A DNA stretch of 64,000 nucleotides, taken from Ancylostoma caninum. Its lineage: Eukaryota > Nematoda > Chromadorea > Rhabditida > Ancylostomatidae. Shown here one piece after another: positions 1 to 9,600 of this stretch (positions within the stretch are counted from its first letter, which is position 1; the number at the start of each line of letters is the position of its first letter). Where the stretch lies: NCBI GenBank assembly GCA_037903475.1, contig JBAJFG010000188.1, positions 124,001 to 188,000 on the forward strand. The letters are read 5' to 3'. The notes under the pieces are model-generated. The model worked only from the letters and a program-made list of their open reading frames with translations. It searched no databases and was not told the origin of the DNA. The position numbers and the translations under genes are program-made.

Positions 1-439
1 TCGTAAACAGAGAGTGCCGCTCTCATGAGTATAAACGTGTCAAATTTTAGGCCTCTGGAGGAATCTTGTTTGTGCCGTGTTGACGAGACTACACAGATGC
101 TAATATCTTTTTTGACTGGAATGAAATTGTTGACCTTGAGCTGAGTGAAGTTGTTTCTAAAAAATGTGTGCAACCGCCTCGGAACTTTTGCTTGTACCTA
201 ACTAGTTGCTTGATGTTAAAATTGGCACGTCAAAATAGCCGAGACATAGGCATGGAACAAATTCTTAGATATGGAAATTATAGTGGTTCAAAAGACCATA
301 TCTTCGAACTGCCTTCAAGGTTCATGTAGTTGGCGTAGCTAAAGAATGTTTTGCGCATTGATTCACTAATTTTGTGAGTGTATTTCCAAGGATTCGCTAC
401 TTATTCATGTTCGGCATGCTGGATACCACCTTTCCACCA
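1..439. other. No recognisable feature
   Basis: I see no convincing exon, RNA gene or repeat here. Short open frames exist but none resembles a known family and no splice-consistent chain could be made. Confidence 0.4.
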
Positions 440-810
440 TGTCGAATCAAAACACACGAAAACCAATAAATTCGATAAATCTTGCAAAATGCTTGTCAGA
501 TTCGTGATCAGCGTGGCGAAAAACCCCTCTGGATGTGGTTCCGCCACGACTGCAGCACAAGTTGCGAAAAATCAATAAAATAAATAAATAGCCATGTCGT
601 GGAAACTGAAACAGATTCGTGGTGAAAAGTCCTTGTGGGTACGGTTACGCGACGACTGCGACCCGAATTGCAGAAAATCAATAAAATCAATAAATCAATA
701 ACGACGCAAAGTGGTCACCAGATTCGCGATCAGCGTGGTGAAAAACCCCTGCACACCCATTTCGGTCCGGATTGGAGCTAAACTGAAGAAAATCGATGAA
801 ATCGATAGAT
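440..810. repeat. Degenerate ~110 bp tandem repeat
   Basis: About three imperfect copies of a 105-115 bp unit. AT-rich blocks of the form AAATCAATAAAATCAATAAA recur near 565, 670 and 785. Between them are segments containing TTCGTGATCAGCGTGG followed by AAAAACCCCT. The same two ingredients appear in reverse complement in the 118 bp satellite at 18480-19265, so this looks like a decayed dispersed array of one family. Confidence 0.6.
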
Positions 811-1202
811 AAATCTATATCCGGATCGATGCTATCCGGCAAACAGTGTCCCAGGCCCTCCGCCTTGTCCGGATGGTGTCCCATATTTCCGAGCCCCCTT
901 TTTCACAACCTTGCCCAGAGATACATTCCTATCGTTTAAGTTTGGCGCGCGCGTCGTTAGTTTTTGAAAAAAAAACGTTCCTAAGTCTTACATATACATA
1001 TCTATATTGGAGACTGGAGCCTACAAATATAGAACAAACCAAAGCACGGACGGAGATGTGTTCTTGGTGTCTGCACGCTGGAGTAAATGAAGCTGGATTG
1101 CGGGGGGGGGGGTGTCAATTTAAAATGAAACTTCGAACTACTCCTCAGAGATTCCGGGACGACGAACACAGGCCGAACACGTTTCAACAGCAGTTACACC
1201 GA

Positions 1203-1662
1203 GTCTACAGTACGAACACAGCCTTGAGCCCAGATTGAGCTGCGATCCTGGGTTTGAGACATCCAAAACCAGTTCATCGCCCTCGAAACACAGCCTCTCC
1301 GGAACGAAGGCAGTTCGTGGGGCCACAAAATAAGCTTTCACCTCGCGGTGTAACTGCTGTGCAATCGTGTTCTGCCTGCGTTCGTCGTCCCGAAATCTCT
1401 GAGTATATGGAGAGTAGTGGCGGACGCAGAGAGGAGGGGCGAGGCGCCCCTCTAGCTCAGAGATTCTGGGACGACGAACGCAGGCCGAACACGATTGAAC
1501 AGCAGTTACACCGCGAGAAGAAAGCTTATTTTGTCGCCCCACGAGCTGCATCCGCCCCGGGAAGGCTGTGCTTTGGGGGCGATGAACTGGTTTTGGATGT
1601 CTCAAACATGGGATAGCAGCCCAGTCTGGGCGCATGGCTGTGTTCGTATGTAGACTTGGGTA
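1203..1662. mobile_element. Foldback element, ~200 bp arms
   Basis: The left arm (about 1203-1405) is the approximate reverse complement of the right arm (about 1455-1662), with a loop of about 50 bases. Both arms contain GGTGTAACTGCTGT and the sequence CGTTCGTCGTCCC. The loop carries AGTGGCGGACGCAGAG, the end of the MITE family seen at 7895-8712. A further partial copy of the arm lies just outside at 1143-1200. No transposase is present, so it is non-autonomous. Open frames on both strands are a by-product of the symmetry. Confidence 0.7.
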
Positions 1663-1945
1663 GGTGGATGCTTACCCAAAGTCATCCAAAAATAGGACCG
1701 AAGGCGTACGCGCTTTTCGCGTCGCCCAGATCCGCGCCGCATCCGCACGCGTCCGCACCACACAGATCTCGTCTGACTGATTATTGCACTGGGCCACTGT
1801 TTTACCCGGGCTTCAGCCGGCCTGACGAGGACTCGCCTTGCCTCCGCCATTGCGGAGACACAACTAAACTTTGATGCTCAACCAGTGGCTTATATACACC
1901 TTCCAGGGGGGGGGGGCATGTCACCACGTGGCCATAAGACGCGTC
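1640..1945 (-). repeat. Fragment of dispersed repeat P
   Basis: Matches the reverse complement of about 53200-53640, with gaps. Shared landmarks are the AGTTTAG/CTAAACT block next to GATGCTCAACCAG, the CTTACCCAA block, and CCACGTGGC at the inner end. In the other copy the sequence continues directly past CCACGTGGC; here it is interrupted and resumes at 3382. The copy is therefore split by the Q-type element at 2085-3380. Confidence 0.6.
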
Positions 1946-2084
1946 TCAACTCACCTTCATTCACGGCTACGCCCCCGGGTGGAACCTTCACCCACGACGA
2001 AGAGGATATGTTAGATCCGGGGCGCAGACCCGGATTGTGACAAGGTGCTAAAGACGCGCATTTTGCTGGGGAAAGAAAGAATTA

Positions 2085-3380
2085 CATGGAATGCGCAGTT
2101 GTGGATTAAATTCTATGTACAAAACTGCGTTAGGAAACATGAAGCTCAGAAGTCGTCGGCGAACACGGGTTGAGGAAAACCGTTGAGAATATAGGCATGA
2201 GATCGCCTAAAATCTGGGCTTTGGCCTTGAATATCACCTTCAGTTCGAAACAGTAAGTTTTGCGCAGTTGTCGGATGAAATAACAATAGTACGTTACACT
2301 AGATGGTATTGAAATGACAGAAATGTAGCTAAGAATAATTGAGAAATCTCCTAAAACGTATAAACCACAACATCTTCTTTATTTGGGAGAAGTGAAAGTT
2401 GCGCAGTTGTCAGCTGAACTCAGAATGAAATTCTGAGCAGAATGATATATAATTCTTGGTAGCTTCGTTTACGCCCGTCGGAGAATCCAGGGTGAGACAG
2501 ATGCCCCGTCCGTCTCACCCTCGCGTCGAGCACCCTCTCATATTGCGTGCTCTCTCGCTAACCCACCTGGGCTACATGGCGCATTTGTCTTAGGCAGGCT
2601 TTTTCAGCGCAGCATGAAAGGAAGTGCCAAGTATTATATACGATTCTACTCGGAATCTCATGGGCTTGGCAGCTGGCAACTGCGCAACACCAGATTTTCC
2701 GAACTGAAGAGATATTTGGCGGAAAAGCGTTTTTGAACACGGCTTGTTTTCTGGGCCATCTTCAGATGAAAGCACTTGCTTTTATGACCGTTGTGTGCGC
2801 AAGGATGTCGGCAATCTGAGAGACAACTGCGCAGCTCATCGTTTTCCGAAAATTGCCGAGAAATTTCAAAGGACGCAGATCCCCCGCCTAGATTTTAAAG
2901 AATTGATCTCTTCGTGGATTCTTGGTAACAATCGTCGTTCTTGATATCATTTTGGTAGAGAATGTCATGAAGAAGATTACTGACAACTGCGCAACATACA
3001 GTTTTATGGGGTTACCGAAATATTTAGCGAAAATCAAGCGGAGACGCTATTGGTGTTGAGATGAGCGTAGGTCGCACGAAAGCAGGGAGCCAGTGCAAAT
3101 CTCTGACATGTCAGCTGATAAGAGTGAAAGTGTAGAGAATGTGAGCATATCTAACATTCCGCCTCTGAACATGTCATCTTTTTTTCCTTTTGAGCAGTAT
3201 TAGAGCTGTTTTTGTGCGAACCATCTCAAGAAAGAGCTTCACTATCTCGCACTCTGTAAACTCCACCCTTTTTACCTTCCTCAGCTTCACCGAAGTGGTT
3301 GGTGAAAAACCTCCACTTTTTTGACCCAGATAACCTTCACTTTTCTGATCCCTGTCTCACCACTGTCGTACCTATGCACG
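2085..3380 (-). mobile_element. Truncated copy of TIR element Q
   Basis: Reverse-complement relative of 48438-51373. Two arms are recognisable, 2085-2460 and 2590-3380. Each contains roughly 150 bp units headed by TGCGCAGTTGTC, in plus orientation near 2096, 2257 and 2402 and in minus orientation near 2680, 2824 and 2984. The terminal inverted repeats present in the other copy are missing on both sides. The centre (2460-2590) lacks the 1.4 kb nested insertion found at 49354-50785. Confidence 0.7.
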
Positions 3381-3381
3381 T

Positions 3382-3600
3382 GGCAAAGAGCAGGTAGAAC
3401 GCAGGTCGAACGGTACTACAGTTCATCAGGCAAAAAACACAGCCGAAACATGGGGTTTGCTGCTCTTAGCAGTTGAAATGCAGCAGTTCTTCCTCTTGCG
3501 GCAATGTCTGCCTTTTCTTGGGGGTGTGGCTTGCCAGTTTGTGCTGCGTTTGCCCTATCCAGTTACCTGAGAAAGTAATTATGAGTTGAAACAAGAGAAA
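3382..3600 (-). repeat. Second part of dispersed repeat P
   Basis: Matches the reverse complement of about 52975-53215, including the GGGGGTGTGGCTTG / CAAGCCACACCCCC block and the run CTCTTGC / GCAAGAG. It continues the P copy begun at 1640-1945 on the other side of the Q fragment. Confidence 0.6.
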
Positions 3601-4763
3601 TGGAGACGAGCAAAAATAGAATTACGACGAGATTCGTTCATTCACACTTTGTAAAGTAATTTCGTAGATTTTTATACAGCTCATGAGACCTCAAATATTC
3701 AAATTTTCGAATGACTCGAATAAATCACTCGAATCAACCATTTGGAAATTCGAATGTCCAAAATTTCCATTTCGCGGGTATATTGCCGGGAAAATGATGA
3801 CTTTGTGCAAAGTGAAGTCGATAATCAGTGTCTGAATTTACTCCGTTTTGGAAAATTTGAGAGGGCAGCACATCTGCCGCTGTGGACAAAGGTCGCGCCG
3901 GGTAACGTCGCTGACAGGGTGTGCTCATGTGGTTTAGCGGAGGCTGGTTTATGGAATTGGTATCATTTGCAGTGTTTCTTGGCGGGATCTATCACGGAAC
4001 ACTCGTCCGCCCTGTGGACACACATGGAATCCTGTCATCATTTTCTGTGTTTTTCGCGTGTTTCACATTACTTCATCGTTGTCGATGAGTTCATCGCCCC
4101 TAAAAACCCCGATATACCGCGAAATCTTCAACACGAAAATTTCCGTGAGTGCTTCCTTCAAGCACATCAGAACGCTCCCCTAGGCAATTTTTCAGAAGGA
4201 AATTTTTGCGAAGTTTCTGGGACCCGGAATCTGGGGCTGTCGTTTGTGTTAGAGTTGCAACACTTCAAACACTGCAAACACTATTTTTGGGAAACTGTCC
4301 TATTTTGCGGTGATTTCTGACTCGTTCTCAAGTTGGTTACATAACGTTGAATAAAAATAACGCACCATGATGAGTAGCGCGCTTTAAACCCGATTCCATC
4401 AAAACTTCCATCGCTCGAAAACTCGGCCATCACAACGTTTGACTGCGATAAAAACGAGTAATTGTGATGGACACCGGAGAACCTTAACTAGAGGGTGGTT
4501 ACTCATGACGTATGTAGCTTAATCAAAGAGAAGTCAAGAGTCTCACTTCGCAAGTGTGGGGCTTCCCTTCCACGCTCCATCGAAAAAATGAAGGACATCC
4601 TGCGACTTCTCAGTACTGATATACTCGATTGTGATCAGTATCCTTTCGTCTGGTGGAAGCTCAAATAACCAGAAATGAAAGATATCGACAGGAACACGAA
4701 TATGTGACTAGGAATTATGTGAATACTAGACGACATAGCCGGCTTCGCTCGAGAGTTTTACCA
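3601..4763. other. No recognised gene; one 192-codon open frame
   Basis: An uninterrupted plus-strand frame runs from 3742 to 4320. Its translation shows no domain I recognise, no repeat structure and no clear splice context, so I do not call it a gene. A short patch near 3690-3750 is rich in TCGAAT, like the blocks at 58-60 kb. Nothing else is seen. Confidence 0.35.
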
Positions 4764-5945
4764 TTAGGTTGTCGCGAAAGTTTCCCGCCACTCACTTCGA
4801 AATCTTATATGTTCCCTCAGGTATTGTTTTGGATCTTCCTATCTGAAACGTATGTAAAGGTTGGTCAATGGACTACTTACACCTTTCTTCTCTTGGCTTT
4901 CAGTTGGGATTATGGCCGAAGAAATCGTCCCAGACTCAAAGCAGGTTCGACTCCTTCTGCTTTACGAATTCAGAAAAACAGCAGTGCAAGAGATGCGACA
5001 AAAAACATATGTGATGCGATGGGTCCCTCAAATGTCTCCTACGACATGGCCAAAGTTTGGTTTCGGAAGTTCAAAAATGGCAATTTTGACTTGACCGATA
5101 AACCACGATCTGTCGACCAGTTGAAGTCGATCTGGAGCGACTCCTAGAGCTAATTGAAGAGGATCACCGTCGCGATACACGTGAACTGGCAGATGAACTC
5201 CGGTATCATTACAATACAGTGGCCGTTCACCTGCGCACCGCCGGAAAGACGTGGAAGTACGGCGCACGGATACCTCACGATCTGAGAAGTCGCCAGCTCC
5301 AGGTGCGCAGAGATGCATGCATGAACCTTTTGACTTTTCGAAGGACTTTCACCTGGCTGGACTATTTGGTTACCGGCGATGAGAAGTGGGTCCTCTACGC
5401 GAACCATACGAGAAAGTGGCTCGGACGCGACGAACCTGGGATCCCAAGGCCGCAAACAGAACTACAGCCTCAGAAGGTAATGCTCAGTTTTTGGTGAAAC
5501 TGCAAAGGAATCATTCACTGGGAACTGTTACCAACAAATTCTACTGTCTCCGCCGAAATCTACTGTAGGCAACTGCATTGCGTCGCTGCGGCTGCTCGTG
5601 GGAAACAAGACGAAGTTTACTTCTAACATGACAACGCTCGTCCACACATTGCGAGAGAGACCCGGCAAAAACAGCAGAGCTTAGGATGGCATATTCTGGC
5701 CCACCCACCGTATTCACCAGACCTAGCGCCCACCATCTTTTCTTGTCGTTATCCAATCACTTGAGAGACAGGAAGTTCGACGATTTGGAATAACTCAAAA
5801 AGTGGCTCGGCGAATTTTTCGCCCTCAATCTCAGAATTTCTATGCAAGCGGAATCCACAAGTTACCAGTTAAGTGGCAATAAAATGAAATAAAATAAAAT
5901 TGAAAAAAGATCGAATAGTGGCGGGAAACTTTCGCGACAACCTAA
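4764..5945 (+). mobile_element. Decayed mariner element with perfect TIRs
   Basis: Bounded by identical 29 bp inverted repeats starting TTAGGTTGTCGCGAAAGTTT (4764-4792 and 5917-5945). The right flank has the expected TA target base pair; the left flank reads CA, probably a mutated TA. At 1182 bp it is near full mariner length. The enclosed transposase is broken, so the element can only move in trans. Confidence 0.9.
4912..5880 (+). pseudogene. Mariner transposase relic
   Basis: Translating in successive frames gives the order expected for a mariner: an N-terminal helix-turn-helix part with the block VWFRKFKNGNFDL, the first catalytic Asp in TGDEKWVLYA, the second in HDNARPH, then HPPYSPDLAP. 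The third catalytic Asp should follow directly, but a small deletion at about 5729 removes it and shifts the frame. The family then resumes as HLFLSLSNHLRDRKFDDLE. There are further frame breaks and stops (for example 5145 and the stop after VMLSFW). It cannot encode an active enzyme. Confidence 0.85.
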
Positions 5946-5967
5946 TAGATACCTTCGGCTTTCCACA

Positions 5968-6300
5968 TTGATGTGGCTAGTTAGTGATACCGATATACCG
6001 ATATATTCATTCGAAGTGCCCACCATTGCGGTGATTACCATACTGAATGATCTCGGTGATCTTTTTTTTTTTACCTGCGCGCAAGGGAAATGGTTGCTAT
6101 ATTCGTTAGAGGACCCCAGTATACCTGTTCCCACAGATACCCAAGCAAAAGTAGAAAAATCAATAAAATCAATAAATCGACATCTTGGCGCAAAATGGTT
6201 GTACTGTTGGTGTTTAGTGTATTCAGGAACCATGTAGCCATGTTCTCGCCAGTCCCTGGGCGAAAATAGCTACAAAACAGTAAAATCGACATAATCGATA
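5968..6300 (-). repeat. Reverse copies of the 118 bp repeat family
   Basis: On the minus strand this stretch reads through two diverged units resembling those of 18480-19265: TCGATTTATTGATTTTATTG, then TTTTGCC-like sequence, then GGCGAGAACATGGCTAC, then an ACGAATAT-like segment. It directly follows the right end of the mariner at 4764-5945. Confidence 0.55.
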
Positions 6301-6409
6301 AAGCAACTGATATTTTCTGGCGGAAAGTAGCCTAGAACCTCCGCCGGCTATTAAGGGGTATATGTGCAAATTTGGTCCCGATCGGTTGACTCTCCACAAT
6401 TTGTATAAG

Positions 6410-6845
6410 GAACATGACAACATACACACAGGTGCACAATCTTATATAAATCATGGTAGTGCAACAAAATTTTCTAGAGCGCAGGCGGTGGGGGACCAGC
6501 ACGTGATCGCATGCTTTCATGATGGGGCTCAGTTATAGACAGTGCTTGCGAGGATGCGAAGCTGACGAGGCATTCGACCGATGTTTCGTCACAGGTGCAT
6601 AGACGTAGTGGAAGTCGGGTGCACTCAGAATTTCGTGGAGGGACCAGCGGCTAGCGGTCTCGCGCCCTCCGGACGAGAGAGTGTTGACAACGATTTGACG
6701 TTGTATAGCAGCAATGTACGGAGCAGAGTCGCCCCTCTGCTGGAGCTTTGTTATTGATTTCACTCAGTTTGGAAACATTGGACGATAATCATCTGAGTAA
6801 ATGTATGCACACCGTGGGTGGGGATATGATTCATTTGGTTTGCGC
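6410..6845 (-). repeat. Dispersed repeat with conserved short frame (copy 1)
   Basis: Reverse complement of 33835-34260, with roughly four in five bases alike by eye. Both copies keep an open frame of about 75 codons, here 6533-6763 on the minus strand. Shared blocks are SAPYIAA, QIVVNT, ETASRWS and ILSAPDFHYVYAP. I recognise no protein family. It could be a mobile element whose ends I cannot define, or a fragment of an unrecognised transposon protein. Confidence 0.55.
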
Positions 6846-7400
6846 ACTTGGGATATGCTCCTTGAGCACCTCTCATCGATGTCCCATAGGGATTATGCAG
6901 TCTGTGGACTCAACTGTTTTTTAGAAGGGCAATACAGTCGAATACACCGCAATACAATCAAATACACAGGATGAACGAACGAAGAACGTCATCATGAGCA
7001 GTTTTGACAGTTTCGAAACTAGTTTTGTAATTGATGAAACGTTTTAAATATTTCCTAACGTTCTTCCATTACTCACGAGATTTACAAAGCGTGTGGGTGC
7101 ACTGATGACAGACGGATGTGCTAGGGCATCGTAGTTCGGAAAAACATCAGGATAGGTGTCTGCCGTGAAAAGAGTTGCCACTCTTTGAAACCGTTATAGT
7201 GTCAAATAATAGAAGAGTGTGCCTTGAACATGCAGACAAAAAACCATTCCTGCTCAGCGACGCACAGCGGTCCATTCCGACACATAACCACGACAGCCAC
7301 GAATGGAAGGTGACACTGCGTCTGAGGTAAGATATTGAAGGAACGTCCCGCTCAAGGATGATGATTAGTAGTCAAAAGTTTAGTGTTGATCCCTCTGCGC
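6846..7400. other. No recognisable feature
   Basis: No exon chain, RNA or repeat could be supported. The 5' part of the mariner relic that follows may extend into this stretch beyond recognition. Confidence 0.3.
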
Positions 7401-7439
7401 ATTGTTAGGACCGCTTGGACCAAGAACTCCATCGTCATG

Positions 7440-7812
7440 GTATCATAACGGCGGCTACAAAACTTATCCACGACATGGTCTGAACGACACATAGTGAAAA
7501 TGACGTAGAAGAGAACCAGAAAAAATAAGGATGAGATGCCCTAAATGACCTACCCCATCCGCCTCTTAGTCCAGAATTGGCACTATCAGAATGGCACCTG
7601 TTCCTCCCGATGCAGCGTTCACTGAAGGAGAAGATCTTTAAAAACTGCGGTGGAGCTAAATTTTCGGTGGGTCGCTACGGCGTTTCAAAGCGCTGCGATT
7701 TTGTCACGGAAGGCACTGGTTCATTTGGTGGGGAAAGTAGAAGAGTCACACTCTTATAATATTGTCGAGGTAGTGTTTTTAATTTGAAGCTCAAACGGAC
7801 TCCTCAACCTAA
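7440..7812 (+). pseudogene. 3' relic of a second mariner transposase
   Basis: The plus-strand frame contains HPPLSPELALSEWHLF, clearly derived from the mariner HPPYSPDLAPSDYHLF block. The catalytic Asp is replaced by Glu. It is followed by LPMQRSLKEKIFKN, which matches the usual continuation. Upstream, a decayed HDNARPH-like segment and a GWDAL block can be made out around 7470-7560 with a stop between. The end reads CAACCTAA followed by TA, like the right end of the 4764-5945 element, so 7812 is probably the original terminus. The left part is gone. Confidence 0.7.
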
Positions 7813-7894
7813 TATATATATATATATATAATTCACATATATATATATATATTATATACGTATGTATTATATATATATATATATATATATATAT
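7813..7894. repeat. (TA)n microsatellite
   Basis: Interrupted runs of TA dinucleotides between the mariner end and the first MITE. Similar TA runs separate every element from here to 9600 and again at 13291-13307 and 13578-13607. Confidence 0.95.
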
Positions 7895-8156
7895 CAGTGG
7901 TGGACGCAGAAAGTGGGCGTGAGGGGGGGGCGTGGGAAAAAGTGGGGTCTCCGCCGTTTTGGGGACCCAGACGGAAAATAAAATTAATAATAATATTAAT
8001 TATAATAATAAACAATAAATAAAAAATATATTAAAAATAATAATAAAAATAAACAATTAAAAATAAACTAACACAAGATTTTTATTTGTATTGCAAAGTA
8101 ATTTCGAAAATTTGGCGACCCATTCTCGGGGCGCGCGCCCCCCCCCCCCGCCACTG
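7895..8156 (+). mobile_element. G-rich-ended MITE, copy 1
   Basis: A 262 bp element starting CAGTGGTGGACGCAGAAAG and ending CCGCCACTG, its inverted repeat. Inside are a G-rich block, GGGGTCTCCGCCGTTTTGG, an AT-rich block and TTCGAAAATTTGGCGACC. It is flanked on both sides by TATATATA, which would suit an 8 bp target duplication as in the hAT superfamily, but the target is itself a TA repeat, so this is undecidable here. Confidence 0.85.
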
Positions 8157-8174
8157 ATATATATATATATATAT

Positions 8175-8416
8175 CAGTGGCGGACGCAGAAAGTGGGCGT
8201 GAGGGGGGGGCGTGGGAAAAAAGTGGGGTCTCCGCCGTTTTGGGGACCCAGACGGAAAATAAAATTAATAAAAACATTAATTATAATAATAAATAATTAA
8301 TAAAAATTATATTAAAAATAATATTAAAAATGAACAATTGAAAATAAACTAATTCAAGATTTTTATTTGTATTGTAAAGTAATTTCGAAAATTTGCCGAC
8401 CCATTCTCGGGGGGGG
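8175..8416 (+). mobile_element. G-rich-ended MITE, copy 2 (right end lost)
   Basis: Same family and orientation as 7895-8156, starting CAGTGGCGGACGCAG. It stays collinear to the CCCATTCTCGGGGG block and then runs into GTGTGTATGTATATG, so the terminal GCCACTG is missing. Confidence 0.8.
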
Positions 8417-8432
8417 GTGTGTATGTATATGT

Positions 8433-8712
8433 CAGTGGCGGACGCAGGGGGGGCGGGGGGGGGGGCGCGCCCCCCCCGAGAATGGGTCGCCAAATTTTCG
8501 AAATTACTTTACAATACAAATAAAAATCTTGTGTTAGTTTATTTTTAATTGTTTATTTTTGTTATTGTTTTTAATATATTTTTTATTTATTGTTTATTAT
8601 TATAATTAATATTATTATTATTTTTATTTTCCGTCTGGGTCCCCAAAACGGCGGAGACCCCACTTTTCTTCCCACGCCCCCCCCTCCCGCCCACTTTCTG
8701 CGTCCGCCACTG
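8433..8712 (-). mobile_element. G-rich-ended MITE, copy 3 (inverted)
   Basis: Complete element in opposite orientation to its two neighbours, bounded by CAGTGGCGGACGCAG at the left and CTGCGTCCGCCACTG at the right. Together with copies 1 and 2 it makes an inverted repeat able to fold on itself. Confidence 0.85.
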
Positions 8713-8741
8713 GTATATGTATATGTGTATATATACATATA

Positions 8742-9554
8742 TTAGGTCGTCAAGTATGAAATGTCTGATTTTATGAGCGGTCAGTTTGACAGTCTCTATC
8801 TTCAAAGATTTACTAGATCTTTTATCATTTTTATTTTCACTATGAAAGTACATTCTCTTCCTTTCAAAACCACTCCCTGGGTTTCTCATCAGTTTTCGTA
8901 TTTTTGTTTGAAAGCATTTTTTGTAGAACTACTCAAAGACGAAAAATCGAGTCATTTTGGAACACAGGTTCTGTTTTCCAGCCATTAGAGGTCAGAAAGC
9001 CGGGAACATCAGGGTAGTGTTAAGGGACATTTGGCTAGTAAATGCAGTGTACATCGCTCGCTTGGAAAGTTCCGCTCAGGTGACATGAGGCTCCAAAGTG
9101 AGCCTTATGATGAGCCTGGATATCGATGAGCTGGAAGCCGTAGCCGAAGCGGATAGGAGTCAAACTAGGTCAACGTGAGCAGCAAGGATTTTTGACCATT
9201 TTTCACAAATCCACGCTGCTTAAGCCAGTGGAGCAGGGGTGAGAACCCACCTGCCACTCGCTGTACTGGGCAAACCTTGCTTCATTTGACGACAACTCCT
9301 TTAAGGGATTAGCTCACTTCTTGCTGGAGAAAATTTTGAATTTTCAACATGATGTTGGAAACGCTGTTCGCCACTTGATTGCTACTAGCTTTCCACGTTT
9401 CCAAGCTGTTGGCGCAGTCAAGCTGCAGTTAATATGGCAAGGCTGTGGGGATAGTATAGGAGCATATTCGGATATCTTATACTGCATCTTGCTTTGGAAA
9501 CAAAACTTGAAATCTTCTCATCCAAAATCAGACATTTCATACTTGACGACCTAA
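8742..9554 (+). mobile_element. Internally deleted mariner, perfect 31 bp TIRs
   Basis: Identical inverted repeats beginning TTAGGTCGTCAAGTATGAAA lie at 8742-8772 and 9524-9554, with TA on both flanks. The 813 bp interior is too short for a full transposase. A 3' remnant is readable at 9321-9480: FQHDVGNAVRHLI, then FQAVG and an IWQGC block, matching the end of mariner proteins (F..GI..L..RW..C). A decayed helix-turn-helix part may lie near 9180. It is inserted between TA microsatellites. Confidence 0.8.
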
Positions 9555-9600
9555 TATATATATATATATATATATACACTTATATATATATATATACAGT

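Noticed and set aside
3742..4320. 192-codon open frame as a gene
   Set aside because: No recognisable domain, no splice partner, no second copy; an open frame of this size can occur by chance in 64 kb.
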